Positions 10,561 to 20,439 of a DNA stretch of 64,000 bases are shown here, piece after piece. The stretch is taken from the NCBI RefSeq assembly GCF_024679095.1, contig NC_066517.1, positions 2,657,699 to 2,721,698 of the forward strand, in the 5' to 3' direction. The first letter of the stretch is position 1. The number at the start of each line of letters is the position of its first letter. The DNA is from Eriocheir sinensis (lineage: Eukaryota; Arthropoda; Malacostraca; Decapoda; Varunidae). The position numbers were made by a program, and so were the translations under genes. The notes beneath the pieces were generated by a model. It did not search any database. It was not told where the DNA came from and saw only the letters and a list, made by a program, of their open reading frames with translations.

Positions 10561-10812
10561 TTTATTTGGCCGTGGGGAAAGAGAAAAAAAAGGTTAATTA
10601 TTTTCTTTCACCCTAAAAAAAAAGAAAGGAAGAAAGGAACAAGGAAAGACACATATATAGAAGGAAAGTAAAAGAAAGTGTGAGAGAGAGAGTGAGTTAG
10701 TGTTTTGTAAGTGTCATAAGCGAATCAAAAGGAAACGGGAAGATGCGAAAAGGTGAGAAATATGAAAATCTGGACTTTGTGTTACGATAATTTGATGTGC
10801 GTTCTAGCGGAA

Positions 10813-10982
<170 letters not shown>

Positions 10983-11031
10983 AGGTTCTTCCTCTTCCTA
11001 GAACAATTGATGGCAAATTGGAACTACGTCT

Positions 11032-11310
11032 TCCCTCCTCCTCCTCTTCCTCCTCCTCTTCTCCTCCTCTTCCTCCTCCTCCTTCTGCTTAATGGCGAGT
11101 CATGAGGCAGTTACATGACGGCTGGGGATGATGGCAGCTTTATGGGTGGTGGTGGTGGTGAGGAGGAGGGAGCTTGGGTAATGGTGGTGGGTAGGTAATG
11201 GTAATAGTGGTGGTGGTTGTGGTGGTTGAGGTTGTGGTGGTGTTGTTGTTGTTGTTGGTGGTGGTGGTGATGGTGGTAGTGGTGGTGGTGGTGATTGTGG
11301 TAGTAATGTA
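11032..11310. repeat. (CCT)n and (GGT)n low-complexity tracts
   Basis: Plus-strand CCT/CTT triplets at 11032-11090 switch to GGT/GTT triplets at 11140-11305, so pyrimidine/purine bias changes over about 50 bp. Confidence 0.85.
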
Positions 11311-11339
11311 GTATTTTGCATGTTTTAATTTTTCTAAGC

Positions 11340-11460
11340 CAGTGGTTCCCAACGTATCAGTACTCGCGACCCATTGAAATCAGCAGTTTGTTTTACACTA
11401 TCTAACACAACAATTTTTAAACACACTGTCCCTGACATGCCCCCTGAAAGACACCCTGAT
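11340..11460 (+). mobile_element. hAT-type transposon terminus (fragment)
   Basis: CAGTGGTTCCCAAC at 11340 followed by a CTCGCGACCC phrase matches the widespread hAT end consensus (CAGTGGTTCTCAACC and relatives). No partner inverted end and no transposase ORF were found, so the right boundary is arbitrary and the element is a relic. Confidence 0.55.
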
Positions 11461-11643
11461 GCTTCCTCCTAACACGCACCAGCGGAATTAGAACATGGAA
11501 AACCACCTCGAAACGATAAGATGAAACAAGTGTTAATAGCACAAAAAGTGTGCTAGATCGGGGTCGCATGACCCTCCAACACCCCCCCCCAACAATCTAT
11601 ATTATGCAACTAGGGGTCTAAAGTGGAAAATGCTGAAAAGTAA

Positions 11644-11664
11644 AGATGGCGCCACTATAAACAC
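11644..11664 (+). mobile_element. tRNA-derived SINE, left piece, split by CR1 copy b
   Basis: AGATGGCGCCACTATAAACA matches, in reverse, the body of the intact SINE at 57987-58360. The sequence resumes after the CR1 copy at 12639. Little SINE sequence lies upstream, so this copy is 5'-truncated. Confidence 0.65.
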
Positions 11665-12638
11665 ACAAGGTTCGGTATTAGGTCCACTTTTGTTTATTAT
11701 ATATATCAGTGACTTAGATACAGGAATTAGTAGTGATGTCAGTAAGTTTGCTGATGATACCAAGATCGGTAGAGTAATTGAGTCGGATCAGGACGCTAGT
11801 ATTCTCCAGGATGAACTAAACAGATTGTATTACTGGGCGGATAAATGGCAGATGGAGTTCAATGTAGGGAAGTGCAGTATTCTGAGTGTAGGTAGGAACA
11901 ACCCCTCACATAACTATTGCTTAAATGACACTCTCATAAGCAGGTCTGGGTGCGAGAGAGATTTAGGGGTCTTAGTGAGCTCTGATCTCCGTCCAAGGGC
12001 ACAATGCATTCAAGCTAGAAATCGAGCTAATAGGGTACTGGGATTTATTTCAAGGAGCGTAAGCAACAGAAGCGCCGAAGTCTTCCTCAAACTATATTTA
12101 GCATTAGTTAGACCTCATCTTGACTATGCGGTTCAGTTCTGGTCACCTTACTATAGAATCGATATCAAAATGTTAGAATCGGTGCAGAGGAGGATGACTA
12201 AGATGATTCAGGGGTTGAGAAACTTGCAATACGAGGAAAGACTCAGTTAAACTTGCATTCTCTAGAAAGGCGAAGGGTGCGTGGAGACATGATCGAGGTT
12301 TATAAATGATTGAAGGGCTTTAATAAGGGGGATATTCATAAGGTTTTGTTGGTAAGAGAACCGGGTAGGACACGAAGTAATGGGTTTAAACTGGATAAAT
12401 TCAGATTCAACAGGGACATAGGCAAAAATTGGTTTTCTAACAGGGTTGTGGATGAGTGGAATAGGCTTAGCAGTAATGTGGTGAGTGCCAATACAATTTT
12501 CACATTCAAAAATAGACTAGATAAATTCATGGACAGCGATATTAGGTGGGGTTAGATACACGGGAGCTTAGGTTCAAAGGAGCTGCCTTGTACAGGCCTA
12601 CCGGCCTCTTGCAGACTCCTGCGTTCTTATGTTCTCAT
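11665..12638 (+). pseudogene. CR1-like LINE, copy b, 5'-truncated RT and C-terminal domain
   Basis: Starts within the [11 protein letters not shown] region (GSVLGPLLFIIYISDLDTG) and continues through KFADDTKIG, the palm catalytic box, to the C-terminal region (KDRLDKF-type end, DSDIRWG). A frameshift falls at about 12250, after RNLQYEERLS. A TGA at 12307-12309 replaces the Trp of the YKWMKGF motif. The 3' UTR and the terminal TTCTTATG octamer (12625-12638) match copies a and f. About 80% of the element's 5' end, including the endonuclease, is absent. It is inserted within a SINE. Confidence 0.88.
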
Positions 12639-12733
12639 GTAACACTTGCCTGCGCCACAACGGGCTGGGGTCGACCATCAGGCCCTGCTAATAAGGCCTA
12701 CCGGCGCCACAGGCCAAGACGTAAAAAAAAAAG
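12639..12733 (+). mobile_element. tRNA-derived SINE, right piece with poly(A)
   Basis: ACACTTGCCTGCGCCACAAC and GACCATCAGG match the tail half of the SINE at 57987-58360, followed by CTACCGGCGCCAC and an A-run at 12723-12733. The phrase ACAC is present on both sides of the CR1 insertion and could be part of a target duplication. Confidence 0.75.
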
Positions 12734-12842
12734 CTGACTCTGTTTATAATGCCATGTTGTAGGGTTCATCAGGGCTCACAAATGTTATTATACAATGTCA
12801 TGTCTACAATGCATGCGTAAGCCAGGAAAACAACTTGAAGAG

Positions 12843-13137
<295 letters not shown>

Positions 13138-13482
13138 TATGTACTGAAATACGGCAATGGAAAGAAAAATAGTATGTCCTTTACGTTATAGAGGACAGTT
13201 TAAAGACGTGGTACTGCCTGAGGACTGAACGAGAGCTATACTTGTCCCACTATACAAAGGGAACGTGGTACTAGGGACGAGTGTGGGAGTTAGATAAGAC
13301 TGAATGGCGCTAAGAGACGTGGGTTATAATATACACAGAGAGAGAGGGTAGTTTGAGTGGTATTAGGAAAGAAAAGGAAGGTGAGAGGGAGAAATATAAT
13401 CGCGGGAGAGTAAGGAACTATTAGGATTTAGGAAAGAAAATGGTATGTTTCTGAAAGGGGCACTGCGGTAGAAGTATTGATT
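13138..13482. other. unrecognised sequence
   Basis: Nothing supports a gene. A short GAGA run occurs at 13338-13347. Confidence 0.3.
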
Positions 13483-13511
13483 GATTCTACTTCTACTATT
13501 ACTACTACTAC

Positions 13512-13574
<63 letters not shown>

Positions 13575-13664
13575 TTACTACTACTATTACTGTTACTGCT
13601 ACTTCCACTACTATTACTGTTACTACTACTACTAATAATAATAATAATCCTACTACTACTTATC

Positions 13665-13707
<43 letters not shown>

Positions 13708-13801
13708 GACTACTCCTCTACACCTAAAACTATACCATCTCCCTCCCTTCCCTTCCCTTCCCTCACCACCACCTCCACCACCTCCACCACCACCTCCATT
13801 A
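13483..13801. repeat. (CTA)n, (CTT)n and (CCA)n triplet tracts
   Basis: CTA-type triplets at 13486-13720 interrupted by CTT (13511-13541), then CCTTC and CCA blocks to 13800. The Thr-rich and Val-rich ORFs are repeat artefacts. Confidence 0.9.
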
Positions 13802-13887
13802 TAGCAGTAACAGGAGCCTCTCACATCTCCGCCATAGAAGACGAAGCAGAAGTTGGGTCTCATTTTGCCGGCTTGAGAAACTTTGCC

Positions 13888-14365
13888 GTGTGTGTGTGTG
13901 TGTGTGTGTGTGTGAGGAAGAGGTGTGTAGCTGGAAGAGAGGAGGGAGGAGAGAGGTATAGGAGGAGGAGGAGGAGGAGGATTAGTAGGAGGAGGAGAAT
14001 GAAAGGAAGAAAGAATAAGATGAAGAATGTGAATGATGAGGTAGAGGAAGACGAGGAGGAGGAAGAGGAAGACGAGGAAAAGGAGTAGGAGGAGGAGAAG
14101 GAGAACGAGGAGAGAAATAGAGAGTAAAATGAAGAGGATGAGAAGGAAGAGGAAGACGAGGAGGAGGAGGAGGAGGAGAAGGAATAAATAGAGTAAGATA
14201 AAGAAGAGGAAAAAGAGGAAGATGATGATGAATAGAAAGTGGATGAGAAAGAGAAAGAAAACAAAAACGGGAACGAGGACGAGGAAAAGGAGGAGGAAGC
14301 AGAAGAAGAAGAAGAGGAGGAGGAGAAGGAGGAGGAGGAGGAGGAGGAGGAGGAGGAGGTAGTGA
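13888..14365. repeat. (GT)n then purine-rich (GGA)n tract
   Basis: GT units at 13888-13912 and then about 450 bp of plus-strand A and G, mostly GGA, GAA and GGAAGA. The minus-strand Ser-rich ORF of 186 codons here is compositional. Confidence 0.88.
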
Positions 14366-14479
14366 GGCTAGCAATCCAATTTGATGACTGGCGAAGGAAA
14401 GAGAAATTCGATTGATTCAAGGAAATAAAAGGAAATAGGAAGTTGATGCATTTGAGGAGGAACTAAACTGGGATTGCTG

Positions 14480-14481
<2 letters not shown>

Positions 14482-14541
<60 letters not shown>
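14482..14541. repeat. (GT)n microsatellite
   Basis: About 30 GT units without interruption. Confidence 0.95.
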
Positions 14542-14542
<1 letters not shown>

Positions 14543-14629
14543 GGAGTGAGAAAGATTAGGTCAAGAGCAATATTGATAAAGAGAGAAAGAAAAAGAAAGA
14601 ATGAATGTAAATGTTTGAAAGAAAGATTA

Positions 14630-15373
14630 TCAGAGAGAGAGAGAGAGAGAGAGAGTCTTAACTGTTATCTTAAGTTGGGTTTCGCGAGATAAGACGTTGC
14701 AATGTTTTTTTTGAGCGAAGTTGATAGATAAAGAGCAAGAGAGAGAGAGAGAGAGAGAGAGTGGGATGGAAAATGTAATATCTCTTCGTCATCTTTCGTG
14801 TTCGTTCGGCCGACAATTCCTTCGTTTCAGACTTCGTGTTGAGAATAAAAAAAAAAAAAAAGAAAAAAAAAAGTTGAGCCTTGTCTGTCGGCCATTATGA
14901 ACGGAAGGGACGGTTTTTATTTGATTTTTTTTACTTATTTCTTTCTCTTCTTTTATATTGTTTTTTTTATATAGTTTTTTCTTATATTTATTGTTTTCTT
15001 TTTTTTTATCGATTTTTCTTTATATCAAGTTGCATAGGTACTGATTGTTTTTGTCTTTTTTGTCGTTATTTTTTTTTTTTTATTTATTCTTAGTCACTTT
15101 TTTTTCTATTTCTGGTCGGTTTTGTATTGCCTAGGATTTTGTGTTCTTGTTTTGCGTTGTCCTGAATGCTCGCCTACATATATTTATTTTTCTCGTTCTC
15201 TTTCTTTTTCTTTTTTCTTTCTTTCCCTGTGTCTGTGTTTTTTTGTCCTTTTTCCGGCTTCCTTTCTTTTTTCCTTTTTTCTTTTCCTTTCATCGTTTCT
15301 TCTTTTTTCCCTCTTTTTCTTTATTTTTTGCTTTTCGTCTTTTTCCTTTCTTTCATTCTTTTTATTCTTTCTT

Positions 15374-15429
<56 letters not shown>

Positions 15430-15432
15430 CTT
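14630..15432. repeat. GA microsatellites, then T-rich tract ending in (CT)n
   Basis: GA runs at 14632-14655 and 14740-14761, an A-run at 14848-14872, then 500 bp dominated by T with CTTT blocks (14915-15370), and (CT)n at 15378-15427. No gene seen. Confidence 0.85.
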
Positions 15433-15449
15433 ACCTTTCAATACATACC

Positions 15450-15512
15450 ACCGAGTTTACACAATGGGGTCTGTGTGGTCTGAATATCTATGTAAATCTA
15501 TGTAAATCGCCC
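15450..15512 (+). mobile_element. 3' tail of a CR1-like LINE (same family as 18700-19895)
   Basis: ATGGGGTCTGTGTGGTCTGA is the reverse complement of the UTR near 18722-18745, and it is followed by a direct repeat of ATCTATGTAA, the 3'-terminal repeat of that family. Only the last ~60 bp were inserted, typical of severe 5' truncation. Confidence 0.55.
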
Positions 15513-15689
15513 TGCATACCCTTTCAATACAAATTTCAATGGCTTACCTTTCCTTACCTTACCTTTAGTTCATTCATTTCGTCCCTTGGTACCACATGTC
15601 AACAGGTATCGAGACTTTGTTCCCAGTGGAGTGTGTGTAGGTGGAAGGAAGTGTGGGAAGGGTGGAGTAAGAAGAGTAAGGTGGAGGGT

Positions 15690-16375
15690 GGAGGAGGAGG
15701 AGGAGGAGGAAATGAATGAAGGTTAAATGAGTGATAAGAGAAAAAGGAGGAGGAATATAATGAGGAGGAGGAGGAGGAGGAAGTGGGGTTGATTGAAGGC
15801 TTTCGGAGTAGAGGGATGTGGCGGAGGGAGGGTTAGGTTTGGTTAATCTTCAAAATAACCATCTGTTTTGTTAAAGGGTAGGGTTACGTGTGGAGGAGGG
15901 GGAGGAAGAGGAAGAGAAAGAGAAAGAGGAGGAGGAGGAGGAGGAGGACGAAGAGACAGGATTTGGGTGGAGGGAAGGCTTTTGGAGTTGAGGGGTGTGG
16001 AGCTTAGAGGGGAAAGGGAGGGTTAGATTCGGTTAGGTTAGGTTTTCCACTTGTCTTCAAAATATCTATTAGGGCCATGGGTAGAGAAGGAGGAGGAGGA
16101 GGAGGAGGAGGAGGAGAGAGGGAGGGAGGTTAAGGCTTTAGGAGTGGAGGCGTGTGGAGGAGCAAGGGGAAAGGAAGGATTAGGTTAGGTTAGGTTAAGT
16201 TTTCCACTTGTCTTCAAAATATCTATTAGGGTAGGGCAATGGGTAAAGGAAGAGGAGGAGGAGGAAGAGGAGGTGGAGGAGGAGGAGGGAGGGTGGGAGG
16301 TTAAGGCTTTAGGAGTGGAAGCGTGTGGAGGAGGAAAGGATTAAGTTAGGTTAGGTTAGGTTAGTCACTTTTCAA
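15690..16375. repeat. four-copy ~170-bp minisatellite containing TTAGG runs
   Basis: The block AAGGCTTT-GGAGT-G-GGNGTGTGG, then GGTTAGGTTAGG, then TTCAAAATATCTATTAGGG and a GGA-rich tail repeats four times, with AAGGCTT at about 15796, 15974, 16130 and 16303. Three or four consecutive TTAGG pentamers (arthropod telomere motif) occur at 16178-16198 and 16346-16366. Confidence 0.85.
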
Positions 16376-16389
16376 AATCATCTCTATCC

Positions 16390-16850
16390 TTCACTCCTTC
16401 AACTACTTACACCTTTCCCTTCCCCCCTCCCTCTACGTCCTCGCCTCCCTCCCTGCCAGCCGTGTGGGGATATGTGGGGAGGTGTGGCACTGGAGGAAGG
16501 AGGGAGGGAAGGAGGGAGGGTGTCTACTTCCAACTTCCCTACTGTCATTTCTTCCCTCCTTTCACTTCTACTTCCCACTTTCCACTCCCCAGTTTCCTCC
16601 TTGTTAGTCTCGTGGGGGCTATGTGGGGAAGGTGTGGGACTAGAGGGAGGGAGGGAGGAAAGGAGGGACGGAAGGAAGGCAAGGAATGAAGGCAAGGAAG
16701 GAAGCAAGGAAAGAAGGAAGGAATGAAAAAAAATGAAGGGAGGTAGGAAGGGAGGAAGGGAGGAAGGAAGGGAGGAAGGAAAGGAAGGAAGGAAGGCAAG
16801 AAAGAAAGGAAGAAAGGAAGGCAAGAAGGGAGCCAGGGTGTCCATTCCCA
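16390..16850. repeat. purine-rich GGAAG tract and a partial direct duplication
   Basis: GTGTGGGGATATGTGGGGAG near 16461 and GGGGGCTATGTGGGGAAGG near 16612 mark a ~150-bp duplicated block. From 16640 to 16830 the plus strand is nearly pure purine with GGAAG/GAAGG units. Confidence 0.75.
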
Positions 16851-16971
16851 AGTTCCGCCCGTCACACTTTTCTCTCCAGGGCGGCCAAAGTTAGCTCCTC
16901 CTCGCCGCCAGTTAACGTGAAGCGCAAAATCATGATTACAAAATTGATATTACGTCGGCACTTCCGGAGGC

Positions 16972-17505
16972 ATGCATCTCGTGAAGGCTTTGACGGTGGC
17001 CGCGTGGGTGTGCGTGGGGGTGTGCGTGGGAGTGTCGGGCTATGCCAGGCGCCCACGAAGACCCATCATGCCTCCTCCTCCTCCTCCGTCTCTTCCCCTG
17101 CCCGATGAAATCCCGCCGTTACGATTCGACGGGACGCTGAAGACGGTGGAGGACTACATGGCGACGGCCCACGCGAAGTACCTCAATAATATGCTCGCCG
17201 TCAGCAGTTCGGAGAAGAGTAGCAGGAACCCTTTAACCAGCGCGAAATTCGAAGACGACGCCGACGAGGGTCCTGCACCGTTCGAGGACTCTCAGGAGAA
17301 GACAAGATTCGCAATGCCGAAGGACCCTTGCCTGTACGGTACCCCGGAGTTCCTGTGCACGGTTCAGCTCGTCCCCGGCGGCATGCGGTACGTCGTGGCC
17401 AGGGAGCAGGTGGAGGAGGATCTTCAGGAGGCCGATGAGAGCTACCGAGGGTTCGCGCTGCCGTTCTGCTGCGGTGGGCGAGCGTCAAGAATGATACTGG
17501 ACTAA
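16972..17505 (+). CDS. putative secreted 177-aa protein, unknown function
   Basis: An ORF of 177 codons starts at ATG 16972 and ends at TAA 17503-17505. The N-terminus MHLVKALTVAAWVCVGVCVG is a clear signal peptide with likely cleavage near VSGYA (residues 22-26). A short basic segment RRPRRP and a Pro run follow, then an acidic middle region and a C-terminal third with four cysteines: two in DPCLYGTPEFLC and an adjacent pair in LPFCCGGRASR. The third codon positions are strongly G/C, unlike the repeat DNA on either side, which is why I believe it. The ATG is the first in frame before the signal peptide. The size, basic dipeptides and paired cysteines would suit a secreted peptide precursor, but I recognise no family. 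It could instead be one exon of a larger gene. Confidence 0.68.
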   Translation: MHLVKALTVAAWVCVGVCVGVSGYARRPRRPIMPPPPPPSLPLPDEIPPLRFDGTLKTVEDYMATAHAKYLNNMLAVSSSEKSSRNPLTSAKFEDDADEGPAPFEDSQEKTRFAMPKDPCLYGTPEFLCTVQLVPGGMRYVVAREQVEEDLQEADESYRGFALPFCCGGRASRMILD

Positions 17506-17574
17506 TGACCTCGTGGGATGATTTCTTGGGCTCCCGTCGCTAGTTCTTTCGTTTATAACTCCCTCACTTCTATT

Positions 17575-18125
17575 TCTACCTCCTCCCCCTCCTCTTCCTC
17601 CTCCTCCTCCTCCTCTTTCAGCTTCAGGGATGGTGTTTGATTAGATTCTTTTAACCTATTCTTTTCGTCTATACCTCACTCATCTAAGCTATTGTCTCCT
17701 CTATACTTTACTCTCTTCTTCCTTCTTCTCTTCCTCCTCCTCCTCCTTTTCCTCTTCTTCTTCCTCCTCTTTTAGCTTAAGAGATGGTGTTAGATTAGAT
17801 TCTTTTTACCTCTTTTCGTCTATACCTCACTCATCTAAGCTATTGTCTCCTCTATACTTTACTCTCTTCTTCCTTCTTCTCTTCCTCCTCCTCCTTTTCC
17901 TCTTCTTACTCCTCTTTCAGCTTCAAAGATGGTGCCAGATTAGATTTTTCTTGCTATCCCTTCACTGTCCATTCTTTCTTCTACCTCCCTCTCTCCCTTC
18001 TCTTCCTCCTCCTTTTCCTCTTCCTCCTCCTCTTTCAGCTTCAAGGATGGTGCCAGATTAGATTCTTCTTGCTATCCCTTCACTGTCCGCCCTTTCTTCT
18101 ACCTCCCTCTCTTCCTCCTCCTCCT
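17575..18125. repeat. four-copy 118-154-bp minisatellite in pyrimidine-rich DNA
   Basis: Each copy has CTCTTTCAGCTTCA-GATGGTG followed by GATTAGATTCTT, at 17639, 17793, 17938 and 18056, with CCTCCT filler between. Copies 1-2 and copies 3-4 form two subtypes, the latter with CTATCCCTTCACTGTCC. Each copy carries a good branch/pyrimidine/CAG acceptor look-alike, likely by chance. Confidence 0.85.
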
Positions 18126-18455
18126 CCACGCAAACGTTCATCACGCCTAAAACTCTCTCATCTCATAACTTCTCACTACTTATCACCTCATCACTTTCCA
18201 CACTCATTACGGCTTTTTTTTTTTTCCTCTTCCTCTCTCCCTCTTTTCCTCGAGGCCATTAAGACGTCGACATCCACCACCACCGGGAAGAAACGTTGGC
18301 GGAGGCGACGCGAACGTTTCTTAGCGCCGCCCGGGAGTAAAATTCGGCTGAGTATGTTAAATTTAGAGACACTTTAGCGAGGAGTTACGCGGCGGAGTGT
18401 AACGCAAGTGTCCGGGGAAGGAAAGTTTATGAGCGGGCGTTTATGAAGAGGTGTG
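18126..18455. other. GC-rich unrecognised island
   Basis: 18280-18420 is GC- and CpG-rich (for example GGCGGAGGCGACGCGAACG) amid low-complexity DNA. No convincing ORF or exon boundary; could be a promoter or first-exon region of a gene not otherwise visible. Confidence 0.3.
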
Positions 18456-18654
18456 GAGAGAGAGAGAGAGAGGGAGAGGGAGAGGGAGAGGGAGAGAGGG
18501 AAAAGGAGGGAGGTTATGTCAAGGAGGAAGATGAAAAATAACTCGCATAGGTAAACAAAGGAAAAGAAAACAAATGGAAGAATAAAGACAAGGCCGCGTT
18601 ATGAAGAGGTATGGAGATAGATAGATAGATATAGAGATAGATAGATAGATAGAT

Positions 18655-18692
<38 letters not shown>
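18456..18692. repeat. GA-rich and (GATA)n microsatellites
   Basis: GAGAGG units at 18456-18500, ATAG units at 18617-18656 and GA at 18664-18688. Confidence 0.88.
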
Positions 18693-18694
<2 letters not shown>

Positions 18695-18699
18695 ATAGA

Positions 18700-19895
18700 C
18701 ATAGATTTACACAGAAAATGAGACCACACAGACCCCATGGTCCAGACTAGGTGGTCTGTCCTTAAACCTAAGTGATTTTACATTAATCAGAAGGCTCCAA
18801 AACGTTGCATTTCTACTCTAGTTGATATTAAGTTGAAGGAAGTGACGGTCGAGCTTTTTTTTTGAAGGAGTCAATCGTGTTACACTGGACCACTGACGGT
18901 GGGAGCTTATTCCATTCTCGCACTACAACGTTGGTGAAGAAAAATTTGGTGCAGTCTGAATTTACTTGTCTACATCTGAGTTTTACGCCATTGTTCCTCG
19001 TGCGCAAAGTGTCATCGATCATAAACAATGTTGATCTGTCTACATTCGTGAAACTATTAAGTATTTTAAAACATTCGATCAGTTTTCCTCGGAGGCGACG
19101 TTTCTCAAGAGAGAACATATTAAGGGTAGAAAGCCTTTCTTCGTAGGATTTGTTGCGCAAGGAAGGGATCATTTTCGTTGCCCGACGCTGAACACCTTCT
19201 AATTTAGCAATATCCTTTGCATGGTGGGGAGACCAAAACTGTACCGCATATTCCAAGTGGGGTCTGACTAATCTATTGTAGAGCGGGAGTATTACATCTT
19301 TATTCTTTAATAAAAAGTTTCTTTTAATGAAGCCCAACATTCTGTTCGCTTTATTTGCTGCATCGATGCATTGCTGTGAGAATTTGAGGTTTGACGCGAT
19401 TTTGACCCCCAAGTCCTTGACGCATTGAACGCTTTTGAGTTTAACGCCGCGCATTTCGTAATCGAACTTCTTATTCCTCGTTCCAACTTGAAGGACCTGG
19501 CACTTGTCTACGTTAAAGGGCATCTCCCATCTATCCGACCAAGCTGAAATTTTGTGCAAATCCTCTTGGAGTCTTTGCCTGTCTTCGTCAGTGAGAACCG
19601 AGTTACCGATCTTTGTGTCGTCTGCAAATTTACTAATGCGATTATTGAGTCCAACATCCACGTCGTTGATGTAAATAATGAAGAGCACTGGGCCAAGAAC
19701 CGAGCCCTGAGGGACGCCACTAGTGACCGGCGCCCACTCTTGAGTTAAATCCGTCAATCACTACTCTTTGTTGTCTGTTGCTCAACCAATTCGCGATCCA
19801 TTGGTTTACTTGACCGTCAATACCTATTTGCTTTAATTTGTAAAGTAATTTATGATGTGGGACTTTATCAAGAGAGTGGGAAAAGGTCATATCAA
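18700..19895 (-). pseudogene. CR1-like LINE, copy d (RT and C-terminal region, 5'-truncated)
   Basis: The minus strand carries KVPHHKLLYKLKQIGIDG, WIANWLSNRQQRVVIDG, then after a frameshift near 19745 [19 protein letters not shown], the catalytic box [58 protein letters not shown] and the terminal VVREWNKLPPSVV, stopping at 18828. About 310 codons after the frameshift are open. It is a different subfamily from copies a, b and f, closer to copy e. The 3' UTR ends near 18700 with a repeat of the type AATCTATGT. The endonuclease and RT fingers are missing, so it cannot move. Confidence 0.88.
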
Positions 19896-20439
19896 AGGAA
19901 AAAAAATAAATAAAGGAGAAAAATGGAGAAAAATGGCCGAGTTATGAAGATGAGAGAGAGAGAAATCTCATATCAAAGAAAAAGAAAAAGAAAATAACTA
20001 AAGGAAAAGAAAGGGGAAAAAAAATGACGGAGCAATGAAGATGAAGGGAATAGAGAGAGAGAGAGAGAGAGGAGAAAAAAAAGCCTCTCATATCAAACGA
20101 AAAAAACAAACAAAAACACAAAACAAAAACAAAAGTGCAAAAAACAAAAGGACCACGAAAGAAAGACAGTGAGAGAAAGAGAAAGAAAAATGCAGAAAGG
20201 AAAAGGAAGGAAGCAATGTTGAGAAGAAAAACAACAACCAGGGAAGGAAAACAAAAGTGCAGCAAAAAAGGCCCTCCCCCCTCCCCCCCCCTCTCCCCCC
20301 TCTCCCCCCCTCCCTTTCAGTACGATGGAAAACACAGCTCGAGCCCCACGTATCGGGTATCTACTTTCGATTTTAATATCCCCGGCCGGTTCATGGAAGG
20401 CTTTGTTTTGTGGCCTCGAATTTGGCTGCTCAATACCAC
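19896..20439. other. A-rich then C-rich unrecognised sequence
   Basis: Poly-purine A-rich DNA to about 20250 with several GA runs, a C-rich block at 20274-20312, then 20320-20455 of ordinary complexity without a recognisable gene. CTCATATCAAA recurs near 19888, 19967 and 20087, marking a degenerate ~100-bp repeat. Confidence 0.45.

Noticed and set aside
15690..16375. True telomere or subtelomere
   Set aside because: Only three to four TTAGG units per copy inside a GGA-rich minisatellite, with ordinary elements on both sides.
17575..18125. Repeated 3' splice acceptors (CTCTTTCAG) as evidence for a multi-exon gene
   Set aside because: They are part of a tandem minisatellite and are not followed by open coding-like sequence.
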